Assembly (NCBI GenBank): GCA_028023455.1
Contig: JAQFVV010000072.1
Span: forward strand, 2,128,501-2,192,500
Origin: Epiperipatus broadwayi
Taxonomy: Eukaryota > Onychophora > Udeonychophora > Euonychophora > Peripatidae
DNA: 64,000 nt
Direction: 5' to 3'
In this document: positions 11,340-21,924 of the stretch, in pieces
How the letters are laid out: every line of letters starts with the position of its first letter
How positions within the stretch are numbered: the stretch's first letter is position 1
The notes under the pieces: generated by a model
Seen by the model: only the letters and a program-made list of their open reading frames with translations
The model's database searches: none
What the model was told of the DNA's origin: nothing
Position numbers and translations under genes: made by a program

Positions 11340-11860
11340 TAAATTAAACTTAAGTCGGGCGTGAATGGCTGCATAGATTTATAAAGTTATGTTAGTTTTA
11401 AGGAAGGGTAATCTTAGATTATTTGTTTTGTAGTTAAATTGGGTCAATGGATTGGATATATTGGTGTAATTAGTAGATGTAGTATGAGGTTCGCTATGTG
11501 CAGGATCGCATATTACGCTACACACCCCCTTTTTGCCTATGGAATGGGATGGTAAGACGGAAAATGCAGTTCCTTCCTATGGAGCTTTTTTTTATTCCTC
11601 TTCTCATCAGACAGATGTAGTATTCCTGTCTGAACGAGAGTCAATGTCTTCTATAACCTAACCACGCTGTTCAGATGTACATTCCTGACAGTATGATATT
11701 TGTACTGTCGTATTCATGCTACATTGAATACATCGATGTATTGGATGGATTGGCGTTGGTTTAACTGCAGACTTCTGGCCTGAAGTTAAATAAGGAATAG
11801 AATATTTACTTTTCAAATGCAAATCTATGTAGTATATTCATACTCGACATTCTAATAAAT
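11340..11860. other. GC-richer island of unknown nature
   Basis: Composition is visibly less AT-rich than the surroundings, with TCGCATATTACGCTACACAC, GACAGATGTAGTATTCCTGT and related CCTGTCTGAACGAG / CATTCCTGACAGTATG motifs. No long open frame exists. It could be a decayed LTR, an unrecognised repeat or a conserved non-coding element. Confidence 0.35.
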
Positions 11861-12920
11861 ATTAGATTCATCTGTGCAAACTTAGAAAATAAAAGTTTAA
11901 ACGTAAATTAAATTCTAAAACAAAGTTAAAATATAAGTTAAATTTTAAAGTAAAGTTCTGATGTTTTATAAAAGGAAAATTTTAAAGTAAAAGTGATTCT
12001 AAAATGATTCAAAATTTATATGTGCGTAAATAAATGTTTGTGTGTTAATTACTGGCAGTGGCTTCTTTTATTTATTTTTTTAAAATGAAATATTATTAGA
12101 TAAGAATTAATATTTTATAAATCTCTGAGCTAGTGACAATGGGCTAATGGTCGATTAAAAATATATGTAAAATAAAATCTTAACAGCGCGTATCTGCCTA
12201 CTCTATAAATTTTCTAGGTTCAAATGGCCTAGTGGCGCTCTGTAGTGTAGATACAGTAAGACTCATTGATCTCCAGAAACTCCGATCGTTATACTATATA
12301 TTTTTTTATTTTTGATTCCTTGAAAAACAACAGATCAAGAGTTCACTGTATAAAGTACGTATATACTTTTTTAAAAAATTCAATTTATTTAATGATGTAT
12401 TTAGAATTAAAACAGATGTATCTAGAATTAAAACAATCTGTTTTTTGGAGGGACATGGGAAAAGATTTAATTGCTTTCAATAATTAACCAGCATCTTTGG
12501 ACATCCCACTGAATAAAGAAATTAGAATATATATTTTAAAGTAGATTACCCAGATTTAAAACAAAAATGTCAGAATAAAAAAAATCTTAAGCTTAAAATA
12601 TCTCCAAAGCAAATACATATGTATTTCATGACATTAAAGTCATTAAATAAATTATTTTGTAGGATAAATTAATAAGATCAAATTATTTATTTTTAACAAA
12701 AACAAACAAACAATAAAATAGTTCTATCTGATCACTATACAGTAATTAACATCCATTCTGATTTCTAAAGACGTATAATTATTTTAATAATTCTAAATGA
12801 CATTTAATTCTCTTTTCTTTAATTAATGTAATTATTATAAAGTCGTTATAATTGAATATTAAGAAAAATATTTAATATTCAAGACTTTTATTTTGCACTA
12901 ATCATGCTTTCAGCAGGCCA
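11861..12920. other. AT-rich stretch, nothing recognised
   Basis: No coding signal. A short segment near 12185-12245 (GGTTCAAATGGCCTAGTGGC) is faintly tRNA-like, but no fold can be completed. Confidence 0.45.
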
Positions 12921-12978
12921 CTTCCAGAATCTTAATGCTATTCTGTTTAGCAATTGAAAATTATGCCTATATACTGCG
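12905..12978 (+). repeat. dispersed repeat, inverted partner at 16.45 kb
   Basis: CATGCTTTCAGCAGGCCACT, then CCAGAATC, GCTATTCTGTTTAGCAATTG and TATGCCTATATA. The same blocks occur in reverse orientation at about 16449-16526. Confidence 0.65.
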
Positions 12979-13273
12979 ACCCTCGGCTTTTGTCTTGAAG
13001 CTGATTAGTAGTATAGCATTTTATTTTATTTTTTCAATAGTTTTAATTTTTTGGTTAAGTAAACTTTATCACAGTTTAATAATTAAATGTTTGTGTATCT
13101 GATTAGTCAATTTAAAAGAACTTTTATAACGGTAAAAATAATCTTAAGAGTAAGTTTAATGTTTAAATCCTTTAAGTAGCTCTTTTATAATTGTAAAATG
13201 CTTCATCTTAAAGCTGATACTGACTCAAGGTATTAATGAGTTTAATTTTAAAATATTGAAATTAAATTCATCT

Positions 13274-13599
13274 ATGATCAACATTTCTTATGCTTGCTCA
13301 TAAGTTATTAAAACAGACAAAACTCTCCATACAGTGGTGCCACTCAGTGCAAGCTAGAGTAATCAATGGATGCCCAAAGGCTTGTGCATAAAATCTCTAT
13401 CTAGTGCCTACTCATCCAATATCCCCAGACTAGTTTGGCAGTAATGAGCCTTGGATCTGAGAGCACTGCACTTAGGTCTTAGGATATTGGATGAGTAGGC
13501 GCTAGATAGAGACTCTATGCACAAGCCTTTTGGCATCCATTGATTACTCTAGCTTGCACTGAGTGGCACTACTGTTTTGAGAGTTTTGCCTGATTTAAT
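13274..13599. repeat. family A palindromic repeat, copy A1
   Basis: Two inverted arms. The left arm runs through GACAAAACTCTCCATACAG, GTGCCACTCAGTGCAAGC, AGAGTAATCAATGGATGCC, CTAGTGCCTACTCATCCAAT and CCCCAGACTAGTTTGGC. The right arm returns the same blocks in reverse and ends in GAGAGTTTTGCCTG. The left arm extends further outward through a CTTATGCTTGCTCATAA block. Flanking direct repeats AAATTCATCT (13264-13273) and AAAATCATCT (13600-13609) match at 9 of 10 bases and look like a target-site duplication. Confidence 0.85.
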
Positions 13600-13609
13600 A
13601 AAATCATCT

Positions 13610-14541
13610 TAGTTTAGTTTTCAGAGTTTATTAAAAGTAAATATTTGTGTAAAACTTTAAAGAGAGGTTCGAACTCTTTAGACTAGATTGCAAATGTTTA
13701 AATTACTTGTAAAAATACATTATTTAATCTTAATTGTAATAAAATATTTTAATTAAATAATCTCAAATTTAGTTAATCAAAGGAGATAAGTAAACTAGCA
13801 ATCTTTAAATAAAGAATGCAATAATGTATGTGAGGATGCATGGATGTGAAAGTTTTAATTTCTTAAAAAAAAAAACCTTTTTGATTTAATGTTCAAGTTA
13901 TCCTTAAACATCTTTATTTTAAAAAGATATGATTTAAATTATTCTGGAATTTTAAAAAAATTTATTTAAAGGAAAATATTATAAGGTAATGCTCTATTGA
14001 AATAATATAACTTTTATTATGTAACATTTTATTTTTCATTTACTGTAATACATTTGATTTTCTACATTTGTTTTTAAAAAATGTTTATTTAATTAACTGT
14101 CTAGACATGATATGCAAATTAGTTTATTTTTAGCAATTTTCTTAGGATACTGGGAAGTCTGTGACTTCTGATCAATATACGTCAATTGAGAATAATTAAA
14201 ATGTCAATTTTATCCATCAAAAATAAATCACATGACTTGTGATTATAACTAAAGCTGGTAAACACATCTGCAGACACTTGTTGCACTTTTTAATTGCTAA
14301 ATTAAATCATTATCCAGGTTCAATCTTAAACCAATAAAACTTTCCAGTGTTTGAAATTATATTGCAGGATGTGCATTATAGGAAATTAAACAGAAAACTA
14401 ACAGAAATTAAATCATGTTGGCTGAAATTATGAACTTAGATGAATTTTGGAAAAAAGTATCATTCCTGTTGTGCAAAAACATTTATTAATTGTTTTTCAT
14501 ACTATACTTAGATGATATTGCAAAATTAAATTAAGATAAGT
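13610..14541. other. AT-rich stretch, nothing recognised
   Basis: No gene or shared repeat identified between family A copies A1 and A2. Confidence 0.5.
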
Positions 14542-14550
14542 TGAAAGTTA

Positions 14551-14745
14551 AACAAGGCAAAACTCTCCATACAGTAGTGCCACCCTGTGCCAACCAGAGT
14601 AATCAATGGATGCTAGAAGGCTTGTGCATAAAATCCCTATCTAGTGCCTACTCATCCAATATCCCCAGACTAGTTTCTGGCTTGTGGCCTTCATCAGTTT
14701 TGCCTTGTTTAATAACAATTATGAGATAGTGATCATGTGATTTGC
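14551..14745. repeat. family A repeat, copy A2 (one arm deleted)
   Basis: The left arm runs from CAAGGCAAAACTCTCCATAC through GACTAGTTTCTGGCTTGTGG and CCTTCATCAG. It then jumps straight to the outer right end, TTTTGCCTTGTTTAATAACA and ATCATGTGATTT. The second arm is missing. Flanks TGAAAGTTA (14542-14550) and TGAAAGTGTTA (14746-14756) are a probable target-site duplication with a small indel. Confidence 0.75.
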
Positions 14746-14756
14746 TGAAAGTGTTA

Positions 14757-15468
14757 AGACCGCTAAAGACTATAAATAATTTTAACTATTCTTCAAGCAA
14801 TTTTTATTGAAGAATGTTTTGAATTTTTCATATATTAAAAAGGTTTTCTTTCGAGTGGTTTCATTTTTAAAGGAAAAGACTAAATACAAATTGCAGAACC
14901 TGCTTCATAATTATGAAATACTTTATAAATATCTTACTTTAATTAATACATGTCTTGATAAAGAAATAATTTATTTCAAACTTTTTCATACACATTAGTT
15001 TCTGTTGTAAAACTCATATTTACTTGGATACATACGTATACATCAAGAGTGCTTTATGAATGAATGACTTTAAATTTATATAACATACATTATTATTATT
15101 AAATATTTATATAAAGGACAACATTCATTTATTAAATTATTTAAAAAGCTATTTCTTTAAAATTACAATTATTATTATTAACAGCAATGTGAAAATGATT
15201 TGCTCATAAAATATCTGTGTTATGCCTATTTAAAGCTAAAACAAGAAAATATATTTTCCCCAATTCATGTTTTATGGAAATTTATTATTATAATATGCAC
15301 TTTTAAAGGTGATATAATCCTGAAATATCAATGACAATTTGTTTATGAATTTATTATTATTTCCCTTTTCTAAAATTATTGCTCTTCACAGACGACCTGA
15401 ATAAATTGTACTACATATAATTAAAATACGAATGCCCCTGAATTATTAATATGAAAGTTTATTTATTA
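14757..15468. other. AT-rich stretch, nothing recognised
   Basis: A 63-codon plus-strand frame (14807-14998) has no recognisable domain. Confidence 0.5.
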
Positions 15469-15482
15469 ACTTATTATCTTCA

Positions 15483-16041
15483 TATGACTACCACCTCTTA
15501 TGCTTGTGTATAACTGTTGTTAAAACAGGCAAAACTCTAGCTTGCTGAATGTGGCATATGTATAGTGAGTTTTGCCTGTTTTAACAACAGTTATACAAAG
15601 CATAAGAGGTGGTAATCATGTGATGTTTATTAGCTTAAAATCAATCCTGCCTAATAGGATAGTAGCGGTGGCTATGGTTATTAAAAAACCAAAGACACCA
15701 AAATGTATGGGTACTGAACTGAGTTCAGACCCATATGGCTATATAAGCTGGTAGGCTTGGATTAAAAACATTAAGGTGTTTTCAGTTTAAGACTCATAGT
15801 TTTGTAGTTAAATGGAGATAAAAGGTGGCTGCTGGAGGGTTGCATTAGATCCTAAGATCTAGGTGCAGTGCTCTCAGATCCAAGGCTCCTCACTGATGAA
15901 GGCCACAAGCCAAAAACTAGTATGGGGATATTGGATGAGTTGGCACTAGATGGGGATTTTATGCACAAGCCTTCTGGCATCCATTGATTACTCTAGCTTG
16001 CTGTGTGTGGTATACGTATAGTGAGTTTTGCCTGTTTTAAC
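15483..16041. repeat. family A palindromic repeat, copy A3 (compound)
   Basis: Starts with ACCACCTCTTATGCTTGTG, then TAACTGTTGTTAAAACAGGC. An inner short hairpin reaches 15625. An insert at about 15626-15780 carries ACTGAACTGAGTTCAGACCC and ATATGGCTATATAAG. The right arm with the core (CTCACTGATGAAGGCCACAA, ACTAGTATGGGGATATTGG) ends in GAGTTTTGCCTGTTTTAAC. The flanks AACTTATTATCTTC at 15469-15482 and 16042-16055 are a perfect 14-base direct repeat, strong evidence that the whole interval moved or was bounded as one unit. Confidence 0.85.
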
Positions 16042-16055
16042 AACTTATTATCTTC

Positions 16056-16448
16056 CATGTATTCCAAAACATCTGCTCTTTTCACTATTACTATTATTAA
16101 AAATTATGCTCTGTTATAAAATGTGACCTTTGAGAAAAAATTTGCTCCTTAATGCTTATCTTTAAGATGTGCTTTCAAAAAGATAAATAAAGTTTAATAT
16201 GATACTCTAATGAAATATTAAATGTACACCGTATTTGTGCTCTTGTTCATGAAATATATTTTGTCAATTTGAATGGCTTTATGTATCCCATTATCGAAAA
16301 AATAGAATATTTAAAAGCTTCATGAATATGAGGCAATACGCCTTGAAAGTGTCCAGCTTTTACTTATTCATCTACTGATTTATAAGAGTACTTTATATGG
16401 TTTCTCCTGCCAGCGCCTCAACACACTTGTAATTTTGTTATAAATTAC
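16056..16448. other. no feature recognised
   Basis: AT-rich DNA without a supported gene or a repeat shared within the window. Confidence 0.45.
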
Positions 16449-16527
16449 TTCCATATATAGGCGTAATTTTCAACTGCTAAACAAAATAGCACTATGATTC
16501 TGGCAACGGACTTCCGAAAGCATGCTT
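16449..16527 (-). repeat. dispersed repeat, inverted partner of 12.9 kb
   Basis: TATATAGGCGTAATTTTCAA, CTGCTAAACAAAATAGC, ATGATTCTGGCAACGGAC and GAAAGCATG are the reverse complement of the blocks at 12905-12978. The short tRNA SINE next to it inserted within this repeat, duplicating CGAAAGCATGCTT. Confidence 0.6.
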
Positions 16528-16627
16528 TTTTTTCCTCTCCTCATGTGTCATAGCATCAGCCGGGAAGCGAACCCGCTAACCCAGGACAACTGCTTGTAAA
16601 GCAGCCGTCACTGACCTCAATGCTTGA
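16528..16627 (-). mobile_element. short tRNA-derived SINE (copy 1, UAC subfamily)
   Basis: Read on the minus strand: a tRNA-like body of about 75 bases with an anticodon arm around TTTACAA (anticodon UAC), then GGGTTCGCTTCCCGG (T arm, box B), a tail TGACACATGAGGAGAGG and an A-run. A perfect 13-base direct repeat CGAAAGCATGCTT at 16515-16527 and 16628-16640 marks the insertion. It carries an extra TAGCGGG-like segment before the T arm that is shared with the 48.7 kb copy. Retroposed repeat, not a working tRNA, because the acceptor stem is mispaired. Confidence 0.9.
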
Positions 16628-16640
16628 CGAAAGCATGCTT

Positions 16641-17090
16641 ATTGCAATGTAAAAATCTTGAATATTAACTTTATTGCCCTTTGATAAAACTTAAGAATAT
16701 ATATATATGGTAAATAATAGATATGATAAAAACAGATCATGATAAAATATAAATGATACAATATGAACTCATTTGATAACTAGAAACTTTTTCAAAATTA
16801 CTGTTCTACAGTTAGCTATGAATTGAAGATTTTAAGAGAAATTTTATCTTTAAAAAAAAAACAAAAAAACACTAGTATGAAATATGTTCTCAATCTATTT
16901 ATATTTATTACCTATACTGTTTATTTATTGATTTTTATTGAGTAATTTAACTAATAATATATATATAATCGAACGATTTATTACTCAAGAATTCATAAGA
17001 AATTCAAGTGAGGATTTAAAAATATAGCAGATAAGATATAAAACATATTTTAAACAAATGTAAAATATTTTAACATATAATACATATATT
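16641..17090. other. AT-rich stretch
   Basis: Contains an A-run near 16852-16869. A fragment at 16977-17010 (TTTATTACTCAAGAATTCAT and AAGAAATTC) matches the reverse of the end of the tRNA-like tandem unit at 10 kb. Confidence 0.45.
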
Positions 17091-17094
17091 ATTA

Positions 17095-17437
17095 AACAGG
17101 CAAAATTCTCCATACAGTAGTGCCACTCAGTGCAAACCAGAGTAATCAATGGATACCAGAAGGCTTGTGTATAAAATCCCTATCTAGTGCCTACTCATCT
17201 AATATCCCCAGACTAGTTTATAGCTTGTGGCTTTCGTCAGTGAAGAGCCTTGGATCTGGGAGCACTGCACCTAGATCTTACAATCTAATGCAAGATGGTG
17301 ATTTTATGCACAAGCCTTTTGGCATCCATTGATTATTCTGGCTTGCACTAAGTGGCACTACAGTATGGAGAGTTTTGCCTGTTTTAATAACAGTTATGAG
17401 CAAGCATACAAAATGGTAATCATGTGATGTTTAGTGG
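17095..17437. repeat. family A palindromic repeat, copy A4
   Basis: Left arm CAGGCAAAATTCTCCATACA, GCAAACCAGAGTAATCAATG and CCCCAGACTAGTTTATAGC. Right arm TTGGCATCCATTGATTATTC, GCACTAAGTGGCACTACAG, GAGAGTTTTGCCTGTTTTAA. Outer right end ATGAGCAAGCATAC, then TAATCATGTGATGTTTAGTG. Flanking AT-rich sequence is similar on both sides, but the target duplication is not clean. Confidence 0.8.
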
Positions 17438-18112
17438 TTTAATATACATATTATTTAGTATATGTAATACAACCAAACATTTTTTAGAAATCAAATAGTT
17501 AAATTTAAAGAATATTCTTGCATAAACATATTAAATAATCTGAGACCATTATAACTAAGTTAGGAGCTGTTAACTGGAAATCTTGAGAATATTTGATATA
17601 GTTATTTGATATTCAATGGATAATCTTACTATTTTTACTTTTCGTTTGGATTTGTAATTTTATTTGGCAAAATGTTTTTAACAACTATGACCGACCAAAA
17701 AGGTTTTATTGTTTTCCTTTTATAAAATATATATTTCTTAAACACATCTGAATACACTTTCACTATGATTCAGGTGAACTAAATTGAAAGAACGCTCAGC
17801 TGTATCTAAGAAGTAAATATTTCATATAATGAAAATAATAAAAATCTTTTCAATAGTTGATGTTTAAAATGTTTTGCCAAATAAAATTGGTAGATTATGT
17901 ATTTACAACAGAAAATCTAGGATCTAAGCAATTATTCTACACCAGGATCACCAAATGGCAACTCATGTGCCACAAGTGGGTTTTGATCGCCACACCGTAG
18001 CTCTTTTTATGATGATAAACATAAACACATTTTTTATTTCTTATTCTAATTTGGAAATAAATATTGTGATGATTCTAGGTTAGGAAAAATGTACTTTACA
18101 ACATTGTTTCTC
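17438..18112. other. AT-rich stretch, possible hAT-like edge
   Basis: At 17943 a segment CAGGATCACCAAATGGC followed by GCCACAAGTGGG resembles hAT-type termini, but no convincing opposite end or 8-base duplication was found. Otherwise featureless. Confidence 0.3.
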
Positions 18113-18558
18113 AATATTAAGAGAATTATAAGGCTGAACACTTTTGGGAACCTTTAGTTCCCATATTCATAGCCTATCTTGGGGGTGTTGGCTTGAGTTG
18201 TGATTTTTAAAGACTGAGTAGTAATTTATGCAAATTTATTCAATATCTTCATATAGTCGACTTTCTAGAGATGTTTATTGCATTGTTGTCATTTGCAATG
18301 AAGCACGTTTCTTATTTTGCATTTAGTATCATTGCATTCTGCACATAGCACCTTTGCAAATGACGACAATGCAATAAACCGGAAGAAATCATGTTTTTCC
18401 ATCTCTAGAAGTGGACTATATGAAGATATTGAATAAATTTGCAAAAATTATTACTGTCTTTAAAAATCGCAACTCAAGCCAACACCCCCAGATAGACTAT
18501 GAATATGGGAACTAAAAGTTCCCGAAAGCGCTCACGCTTATAATTCTCTTAACATTGA
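18113..18558. repeat. foldback element, arms of about 180 bases
   Basis: Outer arms TCAATATTAAGAGAATTATA (18113) and TATAATTCTCTTAACATTGA (ending 18558) face each other. Paired internal blocks include TTCCCATATTCATAG / CTATGAATATGGGAA, GGGGGTGTTGGCTTGAGTTG / CAACTCAAGCCAACACCCCC and GCATTGTTGTCATTTGCA / TGCAAATGACGACAATGC. The spacer holds TTTGCATTTAGTATCATTGC. Not related to families A-D by eye. Confidence 0.85.
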
Positions 18559-19817
18559 GCTTCACTTGTTTGCATAATGCACAATTTGTAACTTACTACT
18601 CAAAGGTGAAGTAGAAACAAGGATTTTATTTCAACATTGTTTCTATAAATTTACCCTTATTATAATAATTATTGTATTTGATGAGCATTTAAATTTTAAA
18701 AATTTATGAATAAATCAAACTATCAAAAGCAATTTTTTTTTTTTTGTTTCTTTATTTTTAAGAGAATTTTTATTTTTGTTAGAATATATACAGATTCTAT
18801 TATATTCTATTACTATATCCACAGCTATTCAGAAATTCATATTTTTTATGAACCCATTTTTTATTTCTTTCCTTACTGTTCTTTTGTAAGGGAAGAGGAT
18901 TAAACACCATGGCTTTTCATATTAAAAAGTTTGCCAAACCCTAATTTATACCAAGATAAATGAACAATGGTCAGTATACTATGAGTCCCATAAATATCTT
19001 CATCAGATATGGTGAAAGATTTGTCAAAAATAAAAAGATAACGTAATCATTGTAAAAGGAGAACCGTTTCAAAATAAAGATAGTACATAATATACTTTGA
19101 TAACAAGAAATTTAAATAGTAATTAAAGCTGATTGAAGTATAATCTTAGATTAATGAAATAGCATAGTATTTAATTCATGTAAGCAAGAACAAAGAAAAT
19201 CATCATAAATTGATCAAGATAATCTAAAATATATAAATGCATTTGGGTAACAATAATTTCAAGCGCTGGATTGTGTGCATGTCGCCTGAAGCATGCTGAC
19301 TATGTAACCTACAGTTGGCTGGCACCTGAGGTTGACCCTCAAAACAAATAAAATGCTTTGGATGGTAGGAGTTTGAATCCAGCAGTCGAGGCCACATGAA
19401 AATGTGATCGTGTTATGCTTTGCATATATCGATCTAACCATTGGCATTGTTGATGGCTCTGCTATCAATGGTATTCACCCCTCTGCTTAAAGGGCTAGTC
19501 TGTTCTCGTATTTTTCAAATTATTATAAAAGTGATTTAAACCTAATTAAATAATATTGCTATTATAGGACTCAGTTCACTATTGACTTAATGACAAAGAT
19601 ACTTTAAATAAAATTAAGAAAGTATATTTTGCAATGAAAAGTGTGTCTTAAAAATAAAAGATCATAAGCAATCAAATGCAAGTATGTGGACAAATGCAAA
19701 TCCATAAGAAATTTTAAAAATAAAACCATTCATAACAGCAAATCTATCAAATAAAACATGAAATTGAATCTTATTTTAGCAAGTAAAAAATAAAATTAGT
19801 AATCACTGAAATTAAAA
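18559..19817. other. AT-rich stretch with one mixed-composition segment
   Basis: Around 19262-19490 the composition is more balanced and contains GGTAGGAGTTTGAATCCAG, which has a box-B-like block. It may be an old tRNA-derived repeat, but no second copy was recognised. The frame at 18706-18903 is low-complexity and not supported. Confidence 0.35.
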
Positions 19818-20166
19818 TCATCATCATCAACCATTATCAATCCACCGCAGGATAAAGGTCTCTCCAGGTTCAATCATTCTTCTCCGATCTTTAGCTTCTC
19901 TTCTCCACATCACCCCTGCACATTTTCTTATTTCATCCATCCATCTCACATGTGGTCTCTTTATGGGTTTTTTACAATCTCTTGGAATCCAGTTTAAGAT
20001 TTCAATTGTCCATCTATTATCATCTCTTCTAGCAATATGTCCAGCCCAACTCCAGTCTTTTAATTTTTTCAATGAAGTTGGTAACACTTGTTTGTTCTCT
20101 TACCCATATATTTGCGTTTTCGATCTCTTCTTTTACTCCCAACATGCATTCTCTTCTCATGCATAG
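19818..20166 (-). mobile_element. 5'-truncated RTE-type LINE (3' end)
   Basis: The minus strand encodes the RTE C-terminus: SWAGHIARRDDNRWTIEI, RPHVRWMDEIRKC and GETFILRWIDNG, an 86-codon open frame at 20087-19827. Sequence upstream to 20166 reads CMLGVKEEIENANIWV in another frame. The 3' end is the same GAT-type repeat as the 0.9 kb copy (plus-strand ATCATCATCA). Less decayed than that copy. Confidence 0.85.
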
Positions 20167-20564
20167 AAGATCAACATTGTACAAATGTCAACAATATATT
20201 GTTTTTGCATATAATTGGTATTCTTTTCTTAAATAAATTATTATTTTTATTGTGCAAAATATTATTTTCTTACATATACTTGTAGCCAGTGCTAAATTCA
20301 AGAATAAACATGGACGTTTGCCCATTGCCAAGAATTATGAAGTTCCAACAACTAGGGAAATCATATAAAACATTAACAGCTTTTAATTATTAAGCATTTT
20401 TCTACAGTTTTTTTTATGTGATATATTAAAGATATCTTTGAATAAATGAATTAGAGGAACTTGATCCAGTCTATCTGGAAAATTGGCCATTCTACAGAGA
20501 TCTCTTTTCTATATGCAGGCTAATTAAATCAAAAAGTCTGACTTAAAATTAGATTTGTATCTAA
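20167..20564. other. stretch upstream of the Gypsy remnant
   Basis: No 5' LTR or primer-binding site could be recognised between the RTE fragment and the gag-like frame. The beginning of gag may lie here in decayed form. Confidence 0.35.
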
Positions 20565-20742
20565 ATGTGGATCTTGCACTATGAGTCATTACTTGCAGAG
20601 GCAGTTCTTACGCTGCGAATTGAGTTTGATTTAGACAGTGCTATGTGTTTTTCTGTTCTAAACCCTAATGATAATGCAGTTATCACTTCAATCTCTGTAC
20701 TCAAGGGGAGGGATAGAAAGCAAGAGATTTTTCCAGGTTAAG

Positions 20743-20838
20743 CTCAGGAAGCTTGCATTAAGCTGTAGGTTTGAAGATTTTCTCAACAAAACCTTGGGAG
20801 ATCATTTCATTTGTGGAATGAAAGACCACAAGATTTGA
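20743..20838 (+). pseudogene. Gypsy gag fragment
   Basis: A 31-codon open segment with LRKLALSC, RFEDFLNKTLGDHFICGM and KDHKI. This matches the typical Gypsy gag pattern in which an LRKLA-C-FG block precedes LRDR-VCGI-D-KI. A stop at 20836 and a frame shift relative to the preceding open segment (20565-20741) show it is dead. The protein would have been a capsid component of the virus-like particle. Confidence 0.65.
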
Positions 20839-21225
20839 TTCAGCTATCTCTCAGACAACTTTAGCCGAATCTATAGTGATTCAGACTGTTCCATTAAATG
20901 AAAATAATCCCAGCATTAAAAGTAGTGGATCGAAAAAAATGTCAGATCGTTTAAAGATTTTCCTGATTAGAACAAACTTACGGGATTTAAACAAAACATA
21001 CACAAAATGTCCACACCAGTATACAGTGTATAGATATTGTGTGTCAGTCACACAGAAGCTGCTTGTTTTAAATAGAAAAAACCAGTAACTCAGAAAAGAA
21101 GAGTCCATTCCAAAAAGCTGGAACGGCAATATAAAATCAAATAAAATCGATAATGATTGTATACATAATGTGAAAGGCATTGATTCAGCTTTCACAAGCA
21201 GAATTTTTATTAATGATACACAGTA

Positions 21226-21317
21226 AAAACAATGGAACTAGACATTGGATTTGCAGTGTCACGGGGGCTTTCATTAATAGAAAAAATAATCATCGTCTAT
21301 ATCCTAGCAGGAGAGTG
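21226..21317 (+). pseudogene. Gypsy aspartic protease fragment
   Basis: The frame reads KTMELDIGFAVSRGLSL, which fits the retropepsin active-site neighbourhood M-E-L-D-T-G-A-A-V-S with the catalytic Asp kept but Thr changed to Ile. The frame ends at 21317. A competing frame in the same interval has no recognisable motif. Confidence 0.6.
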
Positions 21318-21673
21318 ATTATTGACTATCAAGTCAATCAAATATTATGCTTGAATCAAACAAGAGCTAAAGTTATTACCCCCATTACAACAATTCATTT
21401 CCTCTTGTTATGCCTGCTAATAAGCATAGCAATTTATTAAGGTGTGACCAGTTCAATCTCTTGGACTATACAGTGACTAAAGTGAATCAGCTCGCAAAAA
21501 TAAAATGTAATAGGGTTTACCCAGATGTGGTCGATTATAAATTGGGCTTGAACTCTATGACAATTCATAAAAAATGTGCTAAAATATGGATAGGTGTTCA
21601 AGACCTATGCTGTACATTCAAGGGAACCACCAAGTAGATTCCATTGCGATCAAAAGTAAAAAGATTATAAGCA

Positions 21674-21871
21674 ATGGCTGTTCACATAGCAGATAGCCAG
21701 CACCACCCCAGACATAGAAACCAATTAAGACTGAATTATACATCACCAGTCAAAAGGGAAAAATCACCAGCCAGCAATTATGAGTCTATAAGGTTCAAAG
21801 TTACCAAATCTATTAATGAAGACACCAGAGTAACTGATGAAGTTATTAAACCTTATGAAGTCAGAAAGTGA
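21674..21871 (+). pseudogene. Gypsy integrase C-terminal tail
   Basis: A 65-codon frame whose HPRHRNQLRLNYTSPVKR block fits the C-terminal signature WRRH-DQLR of Gypsy integrases. It sits just before the polypurine tract, where the end of pol belongs. The preceding integrase and RT domains are absent. Confidence 0.55.
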
Positions 21872-21924
21872 TAACAACATCCACCAAAGTATATGAATGA
21901 CATTCTCCTAGGCTTATTTTAGCC

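Noticed and set aside
17943-18945. Possible hAT transposon from CAGGATCACC to the TTTGCCAAACCCTA segment
   Set aside because: Terminal repeats agree at too few positions and no 8-base flanking duplication is present.
20580-20735. Splice-bounded host exon (acceptor TTACTTGCAG, donor CCAGGTTAAG)
   Set aside because: The frame continues into a Gypsy gag motif just downstream, so a retroelement origin explains it better.
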